9,074 nt of DNA from an uncultured Flavobacteriales bacterium (lineage in GTDB: Bacteria; Bacteroidota; Bacteroidia; Flavobacteriales_D; Parvicellaceae): NCBI GenBank assembly GCA_937924345.1, contig CALDTD010000056.1, positions 1 to 9,074 on the forward strand. The letters are read 5' to 3'. Below the pieces are notes generated by a model that did not search any database, was not told the DNA's origin, and saw only the letters and a list, made by a program, of their open reading frames with translations. Of the stretch, positions 1 to 7,757 are shown piece by piece. Every line of letters begins with the position of its first letter. Position 1 is the first letter of the stretch. Both the position numbers and the translations under genes were made by a program.

Positions 1-1061
1 TGTCCCCTCACAAATTGTTGCAGTACTTGTTGTATTGTTAGCTGCAGCTGGTTGGCTGTTTACCGTGAAGACTACATCATCTGATGAACCTGGACAAGAA
101 CCATTTCCTGCTACTGTATATCGAACTCTAACTGTTGAATTTGAGCTAATATTACCCGAGTTATAACTAGAACCTGATACGGTTCCTGCTCCGCTTATCT
201 TAGACCATGTTCCTCCTGAAGGTGTTCCAGTTAAATTCTTTACTGTCCCTTCACAAATTGATGCAGCACTTGTTGTATTATTTGCAGCTGCAGAGTTTGA
301 ATTAACTACAAAAGATACATTATCTGTTGATCCCGAACATTATTATTTACATCAAAGCTTACTGAACTAGTTGTAGCTGCACACCCTCCTGAAGCAGGGG
401 TAGTGTATACAACGCTCACTATTGTGTTTGAAGATACATCTGCTGGGGTATAAGTATTTCCAGAAATTGTCCCTCCTCCAGAAGTTACACTCCAAGTTCC
501 TCCACTAGGAGTACCAACTAATAACTTCGTATCATTTTCACAAATTTCTGTTGAAGCTGTATTATTCGTTGCACTACCAGGATTAGGATTTACAGTAAAC
601 TCCACATTATTACTTACCAAATCAGCACATCCAGGATTACCATTAATAGTATAATTAATAGTAACATTCGTACTAGTCATTACATTACTCGGTGTATAAG
701 TATTTCCAGAAACTGTTCCGCCTCCCGAAACTATCGTCCAAATTCCACCAGAAGGGCTTCCTATCAAATCTTTTGTTTGCCCTACGCAAATAGAAGAGTT
801 ATCCGTCGTATTTGCGATTGTTGTAATTTCTTCTCCAACATTAAAAGTAACATTACTAGTTGTTGAAGGACAAGTTCCGTTTGATGGAACTGTGTAACTT
901 ATTGTAACTGAAACTGTAGATGAAACATTATCGGGAGTATAAGTTGAACCTGAAATAGTTCCTCCACCAGAAACAATTGCCCAGATTCCACCTACTGGAG
1001 CTCCAGTTAGCTCTTTCGTACTATTTTCACAAATTGCACTTGTATCTGTGATATTATTCGC
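1..1061 (-). repeat. Tandem ~82-residue Ig-like modules, one of them mostly missing
   Basis: Successive modules occupy 1061-816, 815-570, 569-339 (module 3, joined abnormally), a 3' remnant of module 4 at 339-286, module 5 at 285-43, and the start of module 6 at 42-1. Each reads ANNTT...ICE..(T)K.L.G.PSGG.W...SGGGT.SG..YTP.NVSS, then a (V/I)xYT strand, GxC, and a closing (F)xVN strand. The 246-base period and the recurring DNA around the GGGT and YTP segments make this region prone to recombination and to assembly collapse. The cysteine pair in each module may form a disulphide. Confidence 0.85.
325..350 (-). other. Frameshift junction between repeat modules
   Basis: Module 3 reads normally to SFDVNNN (codons to 339). 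After that the frame gives a short nonsense tail ending at TAG 306-308. In the frame that starts with TGT at 339-337 the sequence gives CSGSTDNVSFVVN and continues openly to base 1 with intact modules. The cysteine fits the GxC position late in a module. The join therefore fuses the end of module 3 to the last fifth of module 4, and the missing piece should be about 200 bases, of length 3n+1. It is not a homopolymer slip, as the local sequence is AATAATAATG. Confidence 0.8.
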
Positions 1062-1346
1062 TGCTCCAAGATATGGGATAACTGTAATATCAAAATCACT
1101 TGACAAGCCTTCTCCACAAGAATTAGCTGCAGTTACAGACAAAGTTCCTGAAGTAGCGGAAGCAGAAAAATCTATGTCTACAGAATTTGTACCTTGACCA
1201 GAAACAATATTACCACCTACACCTGAGTAATTCCAATTATATGTAAGCCCTGGAACACTGTTTATAGAAAAATTAATTCCTGACTCTCCTTGACAAACTG
1301 AGGATACTCCTACTATAGAACTAGGTGCAGGAGGTGGAGTTGTTGT

Positions 1347-2033
1347 TATTTCTTCCCAACCATTATTATCCCAGAAATTAATCTTTCCTGAAGAAACATT
1401 ATAGATCAATAAACCTTCTTTAGGCTTAATTAAGTCTCTTTCTGCATCTGTTAATCTAGGTATAAGAAACCCTAAATCATCTGCATCAATATCTAATATA
1501 GCTGAAGGATCCGGATCATTTCCTGTTTTATTTACAGCAACCCCATATTCAGAAGGTATATTTGTCCCAAAATTATTCCCAACAAAATCAACACATGGAG
1601 TAACCCAATTTGAACCATCAAAATAGGATAATTTATTTATATTCTTATTAAAAATTAATAACCCTAACGCAGGCGACAAGACCGAACTTGTATCGTTTAC
1701 TCTTGGCAAGAGTAGCCCTTTTTCAGTTGAACTTACATCTAAAATAGCCGAAGAATCAGGAGAGGCTCCAACATTATTTATTGCAACTCCATTGCCTGTT
1801 GAAATGCCTCCCGAATTAACCGAAACTTGTTCTGACTTTAATTCAAACCACCCTGTTGAAGAATATATTGTTAATGCTTGTATAGAAGTACTGTAGATCA
1901 ATAAGCCTGAGACAGGATTATTTAACGCATCTCTTTGACTTGTAGTCATTCTAGGAATTAAAAGTCCTTAATTAGAACTCTTTACATCTAAGATAGATGA
2001 TTCAGCAGGATCATCACCTATGGCACTAATACC
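1347..2033 (-). repeat. Three N-terminal modules with the ILDV...GLLIPR motif
   Basis: Three related protein modules of about 66-68 residues lie at roughly 2033-1830, 1790-1587 and 1544-1347. Each starts with G(I/V)(S/A) and a D/P/S-rich turn, then (A/S)ILD(V/I), a GLLIPR-like strand (GLLIPR, GLLLPR, GFLIPR), a second strand GLLIYS/GLLIFN/GLLIYN, and an aromatic end such as GWFEL, NWVTP or GWEEI. This module is common at the N-termini of surface and fibre-like proteins of Bacteroidota. Identity between copies is moderate, so these are old duplications. The premature stop falls inside the first copy. Confidence 0.75.
1968..1970 (-). other. In-frame premature stop (TAA, codon 44) in the repeat protein
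   Basis: Reading from the ATG at 2099, codon 44 is TAA, and the same frame continues without a break to 306. The residues around it read SSN-stop-GLLIPR. The second copy of the module has SSTEKGLLLPR at the same place, so the stop stands where a lysine is expected; a single A to T change in AAA would produce it. TAA is also the normal stop of radA, the queA-family gene, dut and the nucleotidyltransferase here, so recoding is unlikely. Confidence 0.85.
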
Positions 2034-2099
2034 GGCTACTTGAGAAAAAATAAACACTGGAATAGTCAACAGGAATGTAAAAATAATGTTCTTTACCAT

Positions 2100-2357
2100 A
2101 ATTTGTTGAGTTATTTTGTATTGCAATATAATTACTTAACAAACTAAAAAACAAACATGGAATCATAAAAAACAATATTATAATACGAAACACTACTTTT
2201 TTATGACAAATGACTCTAATGACACTCAGGATTTTAAATTAACGTAGGTAAAAAAATTAGGTTTTACCTTCTGTAAAATCAACCAATATTTAATCTAAAG
2301 AAAAGTTGTTTTTAATCTGTCAAATAACTCATTTGTTAAACTGTAAAAAATAACCCT
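2100..2357. other. AT-rich spacer between radA and the repeat-protein gene
   Basis: No gene is seen in these 258 bases. The spacer must hold the radA 3' end and the repeat-protein promoter, both on the minus strand. No perfect TAnnTTTG element was found; the nearest match upstream of the ATG at 2099 is CATGTTTG (minus strand of 2152-2159), without a clear -33 partner. The leader just before the ATG is A-rich, as usual in Bacteroidota. An inverted repeat lies at 2246-2269. Confidence 0.5.
2246..2269. repeat. 8-bp perfect inverted repeat downstream of radA
   Basis: AGGTAAAA (2246-2253) and TTTTACCT (2262-2269) are exact reverse complements around an 8-base loop. It lies about 90 bases past the radA stop. 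The stem is AT-rich and has no clear U-tract on the radA strand, so it is at best a weak terminator; an operator or chance are equally possible. Confidence 0.3.
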
Positions 2358-3722
2358 TTAACCAAACAGATTCTTTAAGACATCCTCAACCTTATTTACT
2401 AAAACTAATTCTATTTTATATTTATCTTGAATAATTCCTTTGTTATGTCTAGAAATAAAAATACGTTCATAACCCAACTTTTCTGCTTCAAAAATTCGTT
2501 GTTCTATTCTAGGAACAGGTCTAATCTCACCTGATAATCCAACCTCGGCTGCAAAACAAGTTTTAGAATCTATACTTAAGTCCACATTGGAAGATAAAAT
2601 GGCACAAACTACCGCTAAATCTATAGACGGATCGTCGACTTTTATTCCTCCTGTTATATTTAAGAAAACATCTTTAGCTCCTATTCTAAAACCACATTTT
2701 TTCTCTAGAACTGCCAATAGCATATTTAACCTTCTTAAATCAAAACCTGTAGCAGAACGTTGTGGAGTTCCATAAGCAGCTGTACTTGCTAGAGCTTGTA
2801 TTTCGATTAATAATGGACGGGTTCCTTCCATTGTTACGGCTACTGTCACTCCACTTAACTCTCCATCGGTATTACTCACTAAAATCGCAGAAGGGTTTTC
2901 TACTTCTTTCAGTCCTGTACTAGTCATTTCATAAATTCCTAGTTCGTTGGTGCTACCAAATCTGTTTTTTACACTCCTCAATAATCGATATAAATGATTT
3001 CGGTCTCCCTCAAACTGTAAAACAGTATCTACCATGTGCTCCAAGACTTTGGGACCTGCTATAGAACCGTCTTTAGTTATATGTCCGATTAGAATAATCG
3101 GAACACCTGTTTCTTTAGCATAGCGCATCATTTCTGCAGTACACTCTCTTACTTGAGAAACGCTTCCTGGGCTTGATTCTATAGTTGGAGTTTGTAAAGT
3201 TTGAATAGAATCTATAATGATAAAGTCGGGCACTAAATTCTTTGCGTGTTGAAATATATTTTGCGTATTTGTCTCAGTTAATAAAAAGCAGTTTGCTTCG
3301 TTGTGTTTTATTCTATCTGCGCGCATTTTTATTTGTTCTTCGCTTTCTTCGCCAGAAACATAAAGTACTTTCAACTTACTATTTAACGCAATATCTAAAA
3401 GTAATGTAGACTTACCAATCCCTGGTTCTCCCCCAATTAATGTAAGTGACCCAACAACTATCCCACCTCCTAAAACACGATTAAACTCTTTATTAGATAA
3501 CTTGTAACGCCTATTCTCTAAAGGAACGATTTCGTTAATATGATGTGGCTTTGTATTTTTTTTAAAAGAATCACCATGTAAAATTTTGTCCCTTACATTC
3601 TCTTTTTGTACAATTTCTTCTACTAGAGTATTCCATTCATTACACCCAGGACACTTACCCAACCATTTTGCTGTTTGTGTTCCACAATTTTGACAAAAAA
3701 ATGCCGATTTTATCTTAGCCAT
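2358..3722 (-). CDS. radA: DNA repair protein RadA (Sms), branch-migration ATPase
   Basis: RadA is a RecA-like, DnaB-type helicase that drives branch migration at recombination intermediates in the cytoplasm. The 454 residues show the whole family layout. A zinc finger has C10, C13, C24 and C27. Walker A is GGEPGIGKST at 97-106, with K104 as the phosphate-binding lysine. The Walker B strand FIIID ends at D171. The RadA-specific KNRFG motif is at 252-256. The C-terminal Lon-protease-like domain, from about 275, contains DPSIDLA (364-370) and is thought to be structural rather than proteolytic. The length is normal for the family. The start at 3722 is fixed by the zinc finger beginning only nine residues later. 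It diverges from the queA-family gene and stands alone on its strand. Nothing looks damaged. Confidence 0.97.
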   Translation of the reverse strand: MAKIKSAFFCQNCGTQTAKWLGKCPGCNEWNTLVEEIVQKENVRDKILHGDSFKKNTKPHHINEIVPLENRRYKLSNKEFNRVLGGGIVVGSLTLIGGEPGIGKSTLLLDIALNSKLKVLYVSGEESEEQIKMRADRIKHNEANCFLLTETNTQNIFQHAKNLVPDFIIIDSIQTLQTPTIESSPGSVSQVRECTAEMMRYAKETGVPIILIGHITKDGSIAGPKVLEHMVDTVLQFEGDRNHLYRLLRSVKNRFGSTNELGIYEMTSTGLKEVENPSAILVSNTDGELSGVTVAVTMEGTRPLLIEIQALASTAAYGTPQRSATGFDLRRLNMLLAVLEKKCGFRIGAKDVFLNITGGIKVDDPSIDLAVVCAILSSNVDLSIDSKTCFAAEVGLSGEIRPVPRIEQRIFEAEKLGYERIFISRHNKGIIQDKYKIELVLVNKVEDVLKNLFG

Positions 3723-3726
3723 ATTA

Positions 3727-3734
3727 CAAAGTTA
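3727..3734 (-). promoter_or_regulatory. TAnnTTTG -7 element of radA, four bases before the ATG
   Basis: The minus strand reads TAACTTTG, a perfect match to the Bacteroidota -7 consensus TAnnTTTG, followed by TAAT and then the radA ATG. With usual spacing, transcription would begin at or within a base or two of the start codon, giving a leaderless mRNA. A convincing -33 TTTG was not found at the expected distance, so a chance match remains possible. Confidence 0.45.
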
Positions 3735-3831
3735 CGACCCTACTCCGTAAAGATATTACGTTGAAGAATATATTTTTAGCTCCTAATAGCAAATTATTTG
3801 AATTTATTAAAAAACAGAAGAAATCAGTTAG

Positions 3832-3839
3832 TATCTTTA
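3832..3839 (+). promoter_or_regulatory. Possible -7 element of the queA-family gene
   Basis: TATCTTTA matches TAnnTTTG at all but the last base and lies 16 bases before the ATG at 3856. That would leave a leader of roughly ten bases. No -33 partner is at the right distance. This is the best candidate in the 133-base divergent spacer on this strand, but it is weak. Confidence 0.25.
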
Positions 3840-3855
3840 GTCTCAAAAACTAATT

Positions 3856-5013
3856 ATGAGTTTAAAATTGGATGACTTCTCGTACGAATTACCTGAATAT
3901 AAAATTGCAAAACACCCACCAAAAGAACGTGGTAATTCAAAGCTATTAGTTTTTAACAAAGGAGAAATTCAACACCATAAATTTAGCTCTATTACAGAAC
4001 AATTATCTAAAGGCTCTACATTAGTCTTTAACAACACAAAGGTAATTCCAGCTAGAATAATTTTACATAAAGATACTGGAGCAAGAATAGAAATCTTTTT
4101 ATTACAACCAATAACTCCATCAAGAACGCACGAAGAAGTAATGGTTAGTGAGAGTATTTGCTCTTGGAAGTGTATGATTGGCAATGCAAAACGATGGAAA
4201 CAAGGAACTTCTCTTGAAAACAAAGCATTAAACCTAAAAGCAACCAGAACAGGAGCGGATGAAGTAACCTTTGAATGGAAAGGAATGACTTTTAGTGACT
4301 TACTAACTGAGATTGGAAAAATGCCGCTCCCCCCCTATATTCATAGAGAAGTAGAACAAGAAGATAAAGACCGTTACCAAACAGTATACTCTAAAATAGA
4401 TGGCGCAGTTGCAGCACCTACAGCAGGTTTGCACTTTACAGACAGTATTATTAATGAGCTAAATGCAAAAGGTATTCATTCTAAACATGTAACACTTCAT
4501 GTTTCTGCTGGCACATTTCAACCAATCAAAACAAATGACATAGTTGAACACCCCATGCATAACGAGCAAGTTTGGATAGAAAAAGACACAATAGCATCGT
4601 TACTTGCCTCCTCAAAAACCATTGCAGTAGGAACAACATCTATGCGAACATTAGAAAGCCTTTACTGGTATGGTGTAAGACTTCAAAATAAAAAAGAAGA
4701 CTTTTATATTAAAAAAGAGGACGCTTACGAAATGGAGGCGATTGAAAAAACAATTGCTTTGCAGAATGTTTTAGATTACATGGAGAAACATCAATTAAAT
4801 CGTATTGGTGGACAAACTGAAATCTTTATTTACCCTGGTTATAACTTTAAAATGTGTGATGGCTTAATTACAAACTTTCATATGCCCAACTCTACTTTGG
4901 TTCTTTTAATTGCTGCATTTGTTGGAGAAAGTTGGAGAAAAATTTACCAAGAAGCTTTAGATAATGACTATAAATTTTTAAGCTATGGAGATAGTTCTTT
5001 GATTTTACCTTAA
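3856..5013 (+). CDS. queA: QueA-family S-adenosylmethionine:tRNA ribosyltransferase-isomerase, long form
   Basis: QueA moves and rearranges the ribosyl group of S-adenosylmethionine onto preQ1 in tRNA, forming epoxyqueuosine in the cytoplasm. Family motifs are clear: DDFSYELPE near the start, NNTKVIPAR (59-67), PLPPYI (157-162), RYQTVY then GAVAAPTAGLHFT (173-195), HVSAGTF (215-221), GTTSMRTLES (259-268), FIYPGY (324-329), LITNFHMPNSTL (337-348) and SYGDSSLIL (376-384). At 385 residues it is about 30 longer than the usual 350, mainly from an insertion at about 273-318 between GTTSMRTLES and the FIYPGY strand. NNTK replaces the common NDTR, and HVSAG replaces HVGAG. Bacteroidota often carry a long QueA relative beside a normal one, so this may be the paralogue with a less certain function. 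It diverges from radA and converges with the TPR gene, 15 bases away. Confidence 0.85.
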   Translation: MSLKLDDFSYELPEYKIAKHPPKERGNSKLLVFNKGEIQHHKFSSITEQLSKGSTLVFNNTKVIPARIILHKDTGARIEIFLLQPITPSRTHEEVMVSESICSWKCMIGNAKRWKQGTSLENKALNLKATRTGADEVTFEWKGMTFSDLLTEIGKMPLPPYIHREVEQEDKDRYQTVYSKIDGAVAAPTAGLHFTDSIINELNAKGIHSKHVTLHVSAGTFQPIKTNDIVEHPMHNEQVWIEKDTIASLLASSKTIAVGTTSMRTLESLYWYGVRLQNKKEDFYIKKEDAYEMEAIEKTIALQNVLDYMEKHQLNRIGGQTEIFIYPGYNFKMCDGLITNFHMPNSTLVLLIAAFVGESWRKIYQEALDNDYKFLSYGDSSLILP

Positions 5014-5028
5014 AGTTCTAAAAAGTAA

Positions 5029-6747
5029 TCAGTCAATATACTTTTTTTCTTCAATTTTTCTTAAAAGAAATTCAGAATAGCCTTCTTTTTCTTTGGCTTT
5101 GTTCCAATACTCGATTGCTTTTTCAGTTTTACCTAAAAAATAATTTACATCACCATAATGTTCAAGAACTACTGCAGAGTTGTCTCCGCCATAAAGTAAA
5201 GCTTTGTCTAATTTATCTTCGGCTTCTATATACTTTTTTTGTTTGAATAATACCCAAGCATAGGTGTCTAAAAAATTAGCATTCTGAGGACTAACTTCAT
5301 TTGCTAATTGAATCATATTTTCAGCTTTTTCTAATTGCTCTCCTTGAATAGAAAGGTAATAACTATAATTATTCAACAAAGTAGCGTTTTGTGGAAACAG
5401 AGCTAAAGACTGATCATAATTATCAAAAGACGATTTATATTCTTTCTTATTGTAGTACGCATCGCCCAGGCGTTGATAAAACTCTGAAAGCATTTTTGGA
5501 TTGTTTAATACTAATTCTTTCCCCGTATTAAAACTTTCGATTGCTTTTTCATTGTCTCCTTTCTGCAATCTAGAATACCCGCTAAAGAAATAATAAAGTG
5601 GCTGTGTCGGAAAAAGTTCTATTGCTTTTTCACTATCAATCATTAGAGAATCATACAGTTGTAAATCTGCTTCTAAAAATACAATTTGATTCCAAATTAA
5701 ATATTGACCTGCATCTAACTCAACTGATTTTTTATAAGCAGTAAGCGCTAATTTATCTTTTCTTTTTTGAATATAAATTTCTGCAATTGCAGCATAGCTT
5801 TTCGCTTCGTTGGGATGAGCAACAACCAACAACTTCGCTAATTCTTCGCCTTGGTCTTTCGTAAATTCATTTTCTGTTTTTAAATAACCTAACAATATTT
5901 GAACTTTAGTATCTATTGGCGCATTTGAATTTTCAAAAGCTTTCTTCAATTCGTAAAATGCTTTTTCTTCCTCTCCTTTTTCTTTATGATAAGCATATAA
6001 AGCAAAGCGAATATTCTCATTATTTGGATCTACTTCTAAAACTTTTTGGTAAAGCGCCAGAGACTTTTCTGATTCACCTTTTTCTTCATACAACTCGGCT
6101 AACAAACCGTAATAAGCTCCATTATTAGGATGTTCTTTTATTAAGTTTTCAACTTCCTTAATCGCATTATCTATCTCTCCTAATTGCAAATAAAGACTTT
6201 GCTTGTGCATTGCTAGCTCTTCTGTATTACCAAGCTTTTGTTGAATTTTATCATACACGGCTAAAGCCTCTCTTTTTTTACCTAACATTAGATAATTTTC
6301 GGAAAGCGTAAATAAATACTCTTGCTTTTCTGGGTGCATTTCTGCTAATTCTTCATATAACTTTAAAGAAGCTTCGTACAAACCATACTTCTGATAAATA
6401 ACTGCAAGGTTCGTTTTATACCAATCATTACCAGCATTTAAATCAACAGCTTTTTTTGCGGCGTCAACCGCTTCGTTACCTTCTTTTTTATAATCGTAAA
6501 TTCCAGAAAGTTCAAAATATGTTGCAGCACTGTTTGGCTGAATTTTTAAACCTTTAAGAAATAACTCTTGTGCTAAATCGTAATTGCCTATTATTTTTTG
6601 AGTTGTAGCCTCTATAAAGTTGGAAGCAAACTCATTTTCCTTCTTTTGACTTAACTTACTATCCTCTTTATTACCCGCAACGTTCTTCTTAGCGTTACAA
6701 CTTGTAACAAGAACAGCAATAAAAAAAATATAAATTAAATACTTCAA
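5029..6747 (-). CDS. TPR-repeat lipoprotein
   Basis: The 572 residues begin with a lipoprotein signal: hydrophobic residues 3-15 and the lipobox VTSC, with C17 as the lipidated cysteine. The next residues (NAKKN) lack an acidic surface-export signal, so a periplasm-facing outer-membrane location is inferred. From about residue 39 to 558 the protein is almost wholly tetratricopeptide helices, about 13 units with a less regular stretch at 278-314. Typical units include 210-243 (AYYGLLAELYEEKGESEKSL), 383-416 and 525-558. TPR arrays hold protein partners; no enzyme domain is seen and no partner can be named. It starts 5 bases after the nucleotidyltransferase stop, so the two are probably co-transcribed and translationally close. 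This gene order with nucleotidyltransferase, dut and flippase recurs in flavobacteria as far as I recall. The function is unknown, perhaps envelope assembly. Confidence 0.88.
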   Translation of the reverse strand: MKYLIYIFFIAVLVTSCNAKKNVAGNKEDSKLSQKKENEFASNFIEATTQKIIGNYDLAQELFLKGLKIQPNSAATYFELSGIYDYKKEGNEAVDAAKKAVDLNAGNDWYKTNLAVIYQKYGLYEASLKLYEELAEMHPEKQEYLFTLSENYLMLGKKREALAVYDKIQQKLGNTEELAMHKQSLYLQLGEIDNAIKEVENLIKEHPNNGAYYGLLAELYEEKGESEKSLALYQKVLEVDPNNENIRFALYAYHKEKGEEEKAFYELKKAFENSNAPIDTKVQILLGYLKTENEFTKDQGEELAKLLVVAHPNEAKSYAAIAEIYIQKRKDKLALTAYKKSVELDAGQYLIWNQIVFLEADLQLYDSLMIDSEKAIELFPTQPLYYFFSGYSRLQKGDNEKAIESFNTGKELVLNNPKMLSEFYQRLGDAYYNKKEYKSSFDNYDQSLALFPQNATLLNNYSYYLSIQGEQLEKAENMIQLANEVSPQNANFLDTYAWVLFKQKKYIEAEDKLDKALLYGGDNSAVVLEHYGDVNYFLGKTEKAIEYWNKAKEKEGYSEFLLRKIEEKKYID

Positions 6748-6752
6748 AAGGC

Positions 6753-7757
6753 TTACTCGTTTATTTGGGTAAAGTCACCAATGCTTAGTTCTTTACTTCT
6801 TCCATTGTAAATTACTTTATTACCAACCATACTATCAGCAATATTCGCATTCTTAATAGTTGAATCTAACTGAACAATCGTGTTTTTTACAATACTATTT
6901 TCAATAACACTATTTGCCCCAATAGAAACATGAGGACCAATTATACTATTCTTAACTACTGCATTATCACCAATAAAGCAAGGTTCAATAACTATTGTAT
7001 CTTCTAACGTAGCAATTGGCGAAATATTATCCTTCTCAGCTTCAAACTCTAACACTCTTTGATTAGAGTGTATAGTAGCTTTATAATTTCCACAATCTAA
7101 CCATTCTTTAACTTCACCAGTTTTAAACTGAAGCCCTTTTTGCTTCATATTCTCCAAAGCATCGGTCAATTGGTACTCTCCTTTATCCATAATTTTATTA
7201 TCGATAAGGTATTGTAATTCGTTTGCTAAATTTTCACCATCCTTAAAATAGTAAATTCCAATTATTGCTAAGTCAGAAACAAATTTGGTTGGTTTTTCTA
7301 CAAAATCTGTAATTATTTTTTCTTCATTCAATTTTACAACACCAAAAGCACTAGGATCTTCTATCTGATTTACCCAAATAATACCATCTGCTTCGTTATC
7401 TAACGTAAAATCAGCCTGAAATAATGTATCTGCAAACCCAACAACAACATTTCCTTTTAAAGACTCTTTTGCACATAAAATAGCATGAGCTGTACCTAGT
7501 GCTTCATCTTGATGATAAATTGATCCTTTAGCACCTAGTTCTTCAGCTATTTTCACTAAATCTTCTTCAACTTGCTTACCAAAATCTCCGATTATAAAAG
7601 CAATTTCATCTACTTTTTCTGCACAAACTTTAGTAATGTCTTCGACTAATCTTTGTACAATTGGCTTTCCTGCAACAGGAACTAATGGTTTTGGGACAGT
7701 TAATGTATGTGGTCTTAGTCTTGAACCTCGACCAGCCATTGGTACTATAATTTTCAT
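6753..7757 (-). CDS. Sugar-1-phosphate nucleotidyltransferase with beta-helix C-terminus
   Basis: This enzyme class joins a sugar 1-phosphate to an NTP, giving a nucleotide sugar and pyrophosphate, and works in the cytoplasm. The N-terminal Rossmann-like domain has the signature MAGRGSRLRP (7-16) and VPKPL (21-25) with K23. D110 in FADTLF and D221 in WLDCG are the expected metal ligands, and EKP (154-156) is the sugar-binding motif. Residues of about 245-315 form hexapeptide-like turns (IGDNAVVKNSIIG, IGANSVIENSIV), a left-handed beta-helix as in long RmlA-like and GlmU-like enzymes. The 334-residue length fits. The motifs do not settle the substrate: glucose-1-phosphate with dTTP or UTP is most likely, but rmlA or galU would be over-naming. 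Its upstream spacer of 164 bases may hold its own promoter. The flippase upstream and the TPR lipoprotein downstream suggest envelope polysaccharide synthesis. Confidence 0.92.
   Translation of the reverse strand: MKIIVPMAGRGSRLRPHTLTVPKPLVPVAGKPIVQRLVEDITKVCAEKVDEIAFIIGDFGKQVEEDLVKIAEELGAKGSIYHQDEALGTAHAILCAKESLKGNVVVGFADTLFQADFTLDNEADGIIWVNQIEDPSAFGVVKLNEEKIITDFVEKPTKFVSDLAIIGIYYFKDGENLANELQYLIDNKIMDKGEYQLTDALENMKQKGLQFKTGEVKEWLDCGNYKATIHSNQRVLEFEAEKDNISPIATLEDTIVIEPCFIGDNAVVKNSIIGPHVSIGANSVIENSIVKNTIVQLDSTIKNANIADSMVGNKVIYNGRSKELSIGDFTQINE

Larger units (their letters stand above)
1..2099 (-). pseudogene. Damaged secreted repeat protein (adhesin-like), 3' end outside the window
   Basis: The original start is read as the ATG at 2099, which opens with a Sec signal peptide (MVKNIIFTFLL..., ending near FSQ at residues 18-20). 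The mature part has three modules around 'ILDV..KGLLIPR', then a PKD/Ig-like domain at about 1080-1320 (it contains YNWNYSG and ends with a cysteine-bearing strand), then tandem modules of about 82 residues with paired cysteines (ICE... and GxC). Such architecture is known from large cell-surface proteins of Bacteroidota, often exported by the type IX system; the C-terminal sorting domain would lie left of the window and is not seen. The frame is broken by TAA at codon 44 and by a frameshift at about 339. An internal ATG at 1949 could restart translation, but that product would lack the signal peptide. Adhesion is an inference from architecture only. Sequencing or assembly error is the alternative to true decay. 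Confidence 0.75.

Noticed and set aside
1..1061. CRISPR-like array from the recurring DNA segments
   Set aside because: The period is about 246 bases, copies are diverged, and the repeats translate into protein modules; they are coding repeats.
306..1949. An intact 547-residue protein starting at 1949
   Set aside because: The start falls inside a repeat module, a signal peptide lies upstream in the same frame beyond a TAA, and the C-terminal end is nonsense after a frameshift. A broken longer gene explains this better.
2587..2775. 62-codon open frame on the plus strand
   Set aside because: It lies wholly inside radA on the opposite strand, and its peptide shows no recognisable features; it is a shadow of the conserved RadA C-terminal domain.
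3969..4223. 84-codon open frame on the minus strand
   Set aside because: It lies inside the queA-family gene, whose protein motifs are clear in the other direction.
5916..6128. 70-codon open frame on the plus strand
   Set aside because: It is antisense to TPR repeats with strong protein-level periodicity; no start signal or family likeness was seen.
6721..6728. A8 tract in the lipoprotein signal peptide as a phase-variation site
   Set aside because: Runs of A or T of this length are expected in such AT-rich DNA coding for FF/I residues, and the frame is intact.
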